Shown here one piece after another: positions 7,020 through 7,644 of a stretch of 7,644 bases of DNA. The first letter of the stretch is position 1. Each line of letters begins with the position of its first letter. This DNA comes from a bacterium (lineage in GTDB: Bacteria; Krumholzibacteriota; Krumholzibacteriia; Krumholzibacteriales; WJIX01), in NCBI GenBank assembly GCA_021160845.1, contig JAGHBT010000077.1, forward strand, positions 1-7,644, read 5' to 3'. The notes under the pieces were generated by a model. It was not told where the DNA came from, ran no database searches, and saw nothing but the letters and a program-made list of their open reading frames with translations. The position numbers and the translations under genes are program-made.

Positions 7020-7427
7020 CTATTTAGTTGGCTTGTCAGTAAAACCCAGAAGGCTTAATTCTTTTGCTATATTTTCTTTCATCACTGGTTTTATAAGATA
7101 CGATTCACAATGGGATCTAAAGGCATCTGTGATATTTTTTGGGTCAGTCATAGCTGTAGTCATAACCACCTTTGTTCTCTTCTCCTTGTCTATTTCATTT
7201 TTTTCTTCAATTGAACGTATCTTCTTTAATACCCTCTGTCCGTTCATTTCAGGCATTACAATATCAAGAAAAACAAGATTATACCTGCGCTTTTCTCGCA
7301 CCGCGCGAAGGAAAAATTTAATCGCCTCCCGGCCATTTTCTGCGGTATCAACTTTTCCATAATCTTTCAATAATTCTACCATTGTTTTCAAGGTTACTTT
7401 GTCATCTTCAACTATTAATATTTTCAT
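7020..7427 (-). CDS. Single-domain response regulator (CheY-like receiver)
   Basis: A 135-residue protein made of one receiver domain and no output domain. Numbered from Met at 7427: acidic pair D8/D9 in ILIVEDD, phospho-acceptor D55 in LVFLDIVMPEMNG (51-63), switch residue T91 in VVMTTAM, aromatic Y110 in ESYLIKP and conserved K113-P114. All phosphorylation residues are intact. A charged insertion (SIEEKNEIDKEKR, about 72-84) lengthens the segment between beta3 and beta4. It presumably receives phosphate from a histidine kinase not in this window and acts by protein contact, as CheY, Spo0F or hybrid relays do. Start choice: an in-frame TTG at 7433 is 1 nt from the Shine-Dalgarno GGAAG (7435-7439), whereas ATG 7427 is 7 nt from it. 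It points the same way as the cbi operon but is separated from it by 263 bp, so a functional link is unsupported. Confidence 0.92.
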   Translation of the reverse strand: MKILIVEDDKVTLKTMVELLKDYGKVDTAENGREAIKFFLRAVREKRRYNLVFLDIVMPEMNGQRVLKKIRSIEEKNEIDKEKRTKVVMTTAMTDPKNITDAFRSHCESYLIKPVMKENIAKELSLLGFTDKPTK

Positions 7428-7429
7428 TT

Positions 7430-7507
7430 TCAAGCTTCCATGCTTTCTTCCAACTCTTTTATATCTTTCCCGTCTACATCTTCATCCTCGTGTTTGTCAC
7501 CCATCAT
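7430..7507 (-). CDS. Possible small acidic leader ORF coupled to the response regulator
   Basis: Starting at tandem ATG codons (7507 and 7504), this frame encodes 25 residues, MMGDKHEDEDVDGKDIKELE followed by ESMEA, and stops at TGA 7432-7430, two bases before the response-regulator ATG. The regulator's ribosome site (GGAAG) lies inside its last codons, the typical layout for coupled translation. It is strongly acidic. The frame remains open upstream to a TAG near 7580 (reading EYIQEKPALWINICSVIA before the Met pair) but offers no ATG/GTG/TTG start there. No good Shine-Dalgarno precedes the ATG pair. I recognise no family, and chance is possible at this length. Confidence 0.3.
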   Translation of the reverse strand: MMGDKHEDEDVDGKDIKELEESMEA

Positions 7508-7533
7508 CGCAATAACACTGCATATATTTATCC

Positions 7534-7563
7534 ATAATGCAGGTTTCTCTTGAATATATTCAA
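7534..7563 (-). promoter_or_regulatory. Candidate promoter for the response regulator
   Basis: On the minus strand a -35-like TTGAAT (7563-7558) and a -10-like CATTAT (7539-7534) are separated by 18 bp, each matching the sigma-70 consensus at 4 of 6 positions. Transcription would begin near 7527, giving a leader of about 100 nt that includes the small acidic ORF. The -35 box lies within the palindrome at 7550-7563, which would make regulation by occlusion easy. In such AT-rich DNA weak matches are common. Confidence 0.25.
7550..7563. repeat. Perfect 14-bp palindrome TTGAATATATTCAA
   Basis: TTGAATATATTCAA is identical to its own reverse complement and does not extend further. It lies 123-136 bp upstream of the response-regulator start, between candidate promoters on the two strands, where an operator for a dimeric regulator would be expected. 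I do not recognise it as the site of a particular regulator. Confidence 0.45.
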
Positions 7564-7591
7564 ATATCTATTTATTCTCTTATTAATAATA

Positions 7592-7600
7592 TGCTAAAAT
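7592..7600 (+). promoter_or_regulatory. Candidate extended -10 promoter facing right
   Basis: TGC-TAAAAT (7592-7600) is an extended -10 element with 5 of 6 consensus bases; the -35 region (TTATTC, 7572-7577) is weak, as is tolerated with an extended -10. It would drive a gene divergent from the response regulator. An ATG at 7627 lies about 20 nt beyond the expected start site, but only six codons are visible before the window ends and its ribosome site is poor, so no gene is called. Confidence 0.25.
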
Positions 7601-7644
7601 CGAATGCGTGCAGCGAGAAACATACAATGCGCTCCGGGATCGAA

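Noticed and set aside
7428..7433. TTG start for the response regulator
   Set aside because: It would sit one base after the Shine-Dalgarno; the ATG two codons later has correct spacing and gives the usual receiver N-terminus.
7627..7644. Start of a divergent plus-strand gene at ATG 7627
   Set aside because: Only six codons are visible and the ribosome site is weak, so it cannot be supported as a gene.

Overview
The window is bacterial, moderately AT-rich and densely coded. A glycogen phosphorylase, a SurA/PrsA-type lipoprotein isomerase, a single-domain response regulator and a CbiM permease that opens MHMSDALVSPAVGG with a fused PDGLE tail together suggest a diderm bacterium, perhaps Desulfobacterota/Deltaproteobacteria-like. 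That placement is an inference from protein style; no rRNA or other marker gene is present.

Layout, left to right. Positions 1-2526 (+) encode glycogen phosphorylase. Convergent to it, 2574-3590 (-) encodes a lipoprotein parvulin peptidyl-prolyl isomerase. A 193-bp divergent gap with a near-perfect 23-bp inverted repeat and an 11-bp direct repeat leads to 3784-4062 (+), a stand-alone Smr-domain protein. Convergent to that is a three-gene minus-strand operon, transcribed cbiM (6756-5740), cbiQ (5708-4899), cbiO (4902-4147). It encodes a group-I ECF transporter for cobalt or nickel, with the CbiN-like part fused to CbiM as a PDGLE domain. Upstream of cbiM lie 263 bp without a convincing gene (6757-7019). 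This stretch holds a candidate sigma-54 promoter and an open but start-less reading frame. Then comes 7020-7427 (-), a CheY-like receiver-only protein, preceded by a possible 25-residue acidic leader ORF and an AT-rich regulatory region that includes a perfect 14-bp palindrome.

How the genes fit together: only the cbi genes form a clear functional unit. CbiM is the substrate-binding membrane subunit, CbiQ the coupling membrane subunit and CbiO the ATPase; the cbiQ and cbiO reading frames overlap by 4 nt. The other genes look like unrelated housekeeping or regulatory neighbours. Two starts are best placed downstream of the longest ORF: cbiM at 6756, where a good Shine-Dalgarno and the metal-binding Met-His N-terminus agree, and the response regulator at ATG 7427 rather than the in-frame TTG at 7433.

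I see no CRISPR array, tRNA, rRNA, intact mobile element or clearly new multi-gene system. The points most worth a second look are the region upstream of cbiM, the small ORF coupled to the response regulator, and the inverted repeat at 3652-3674.
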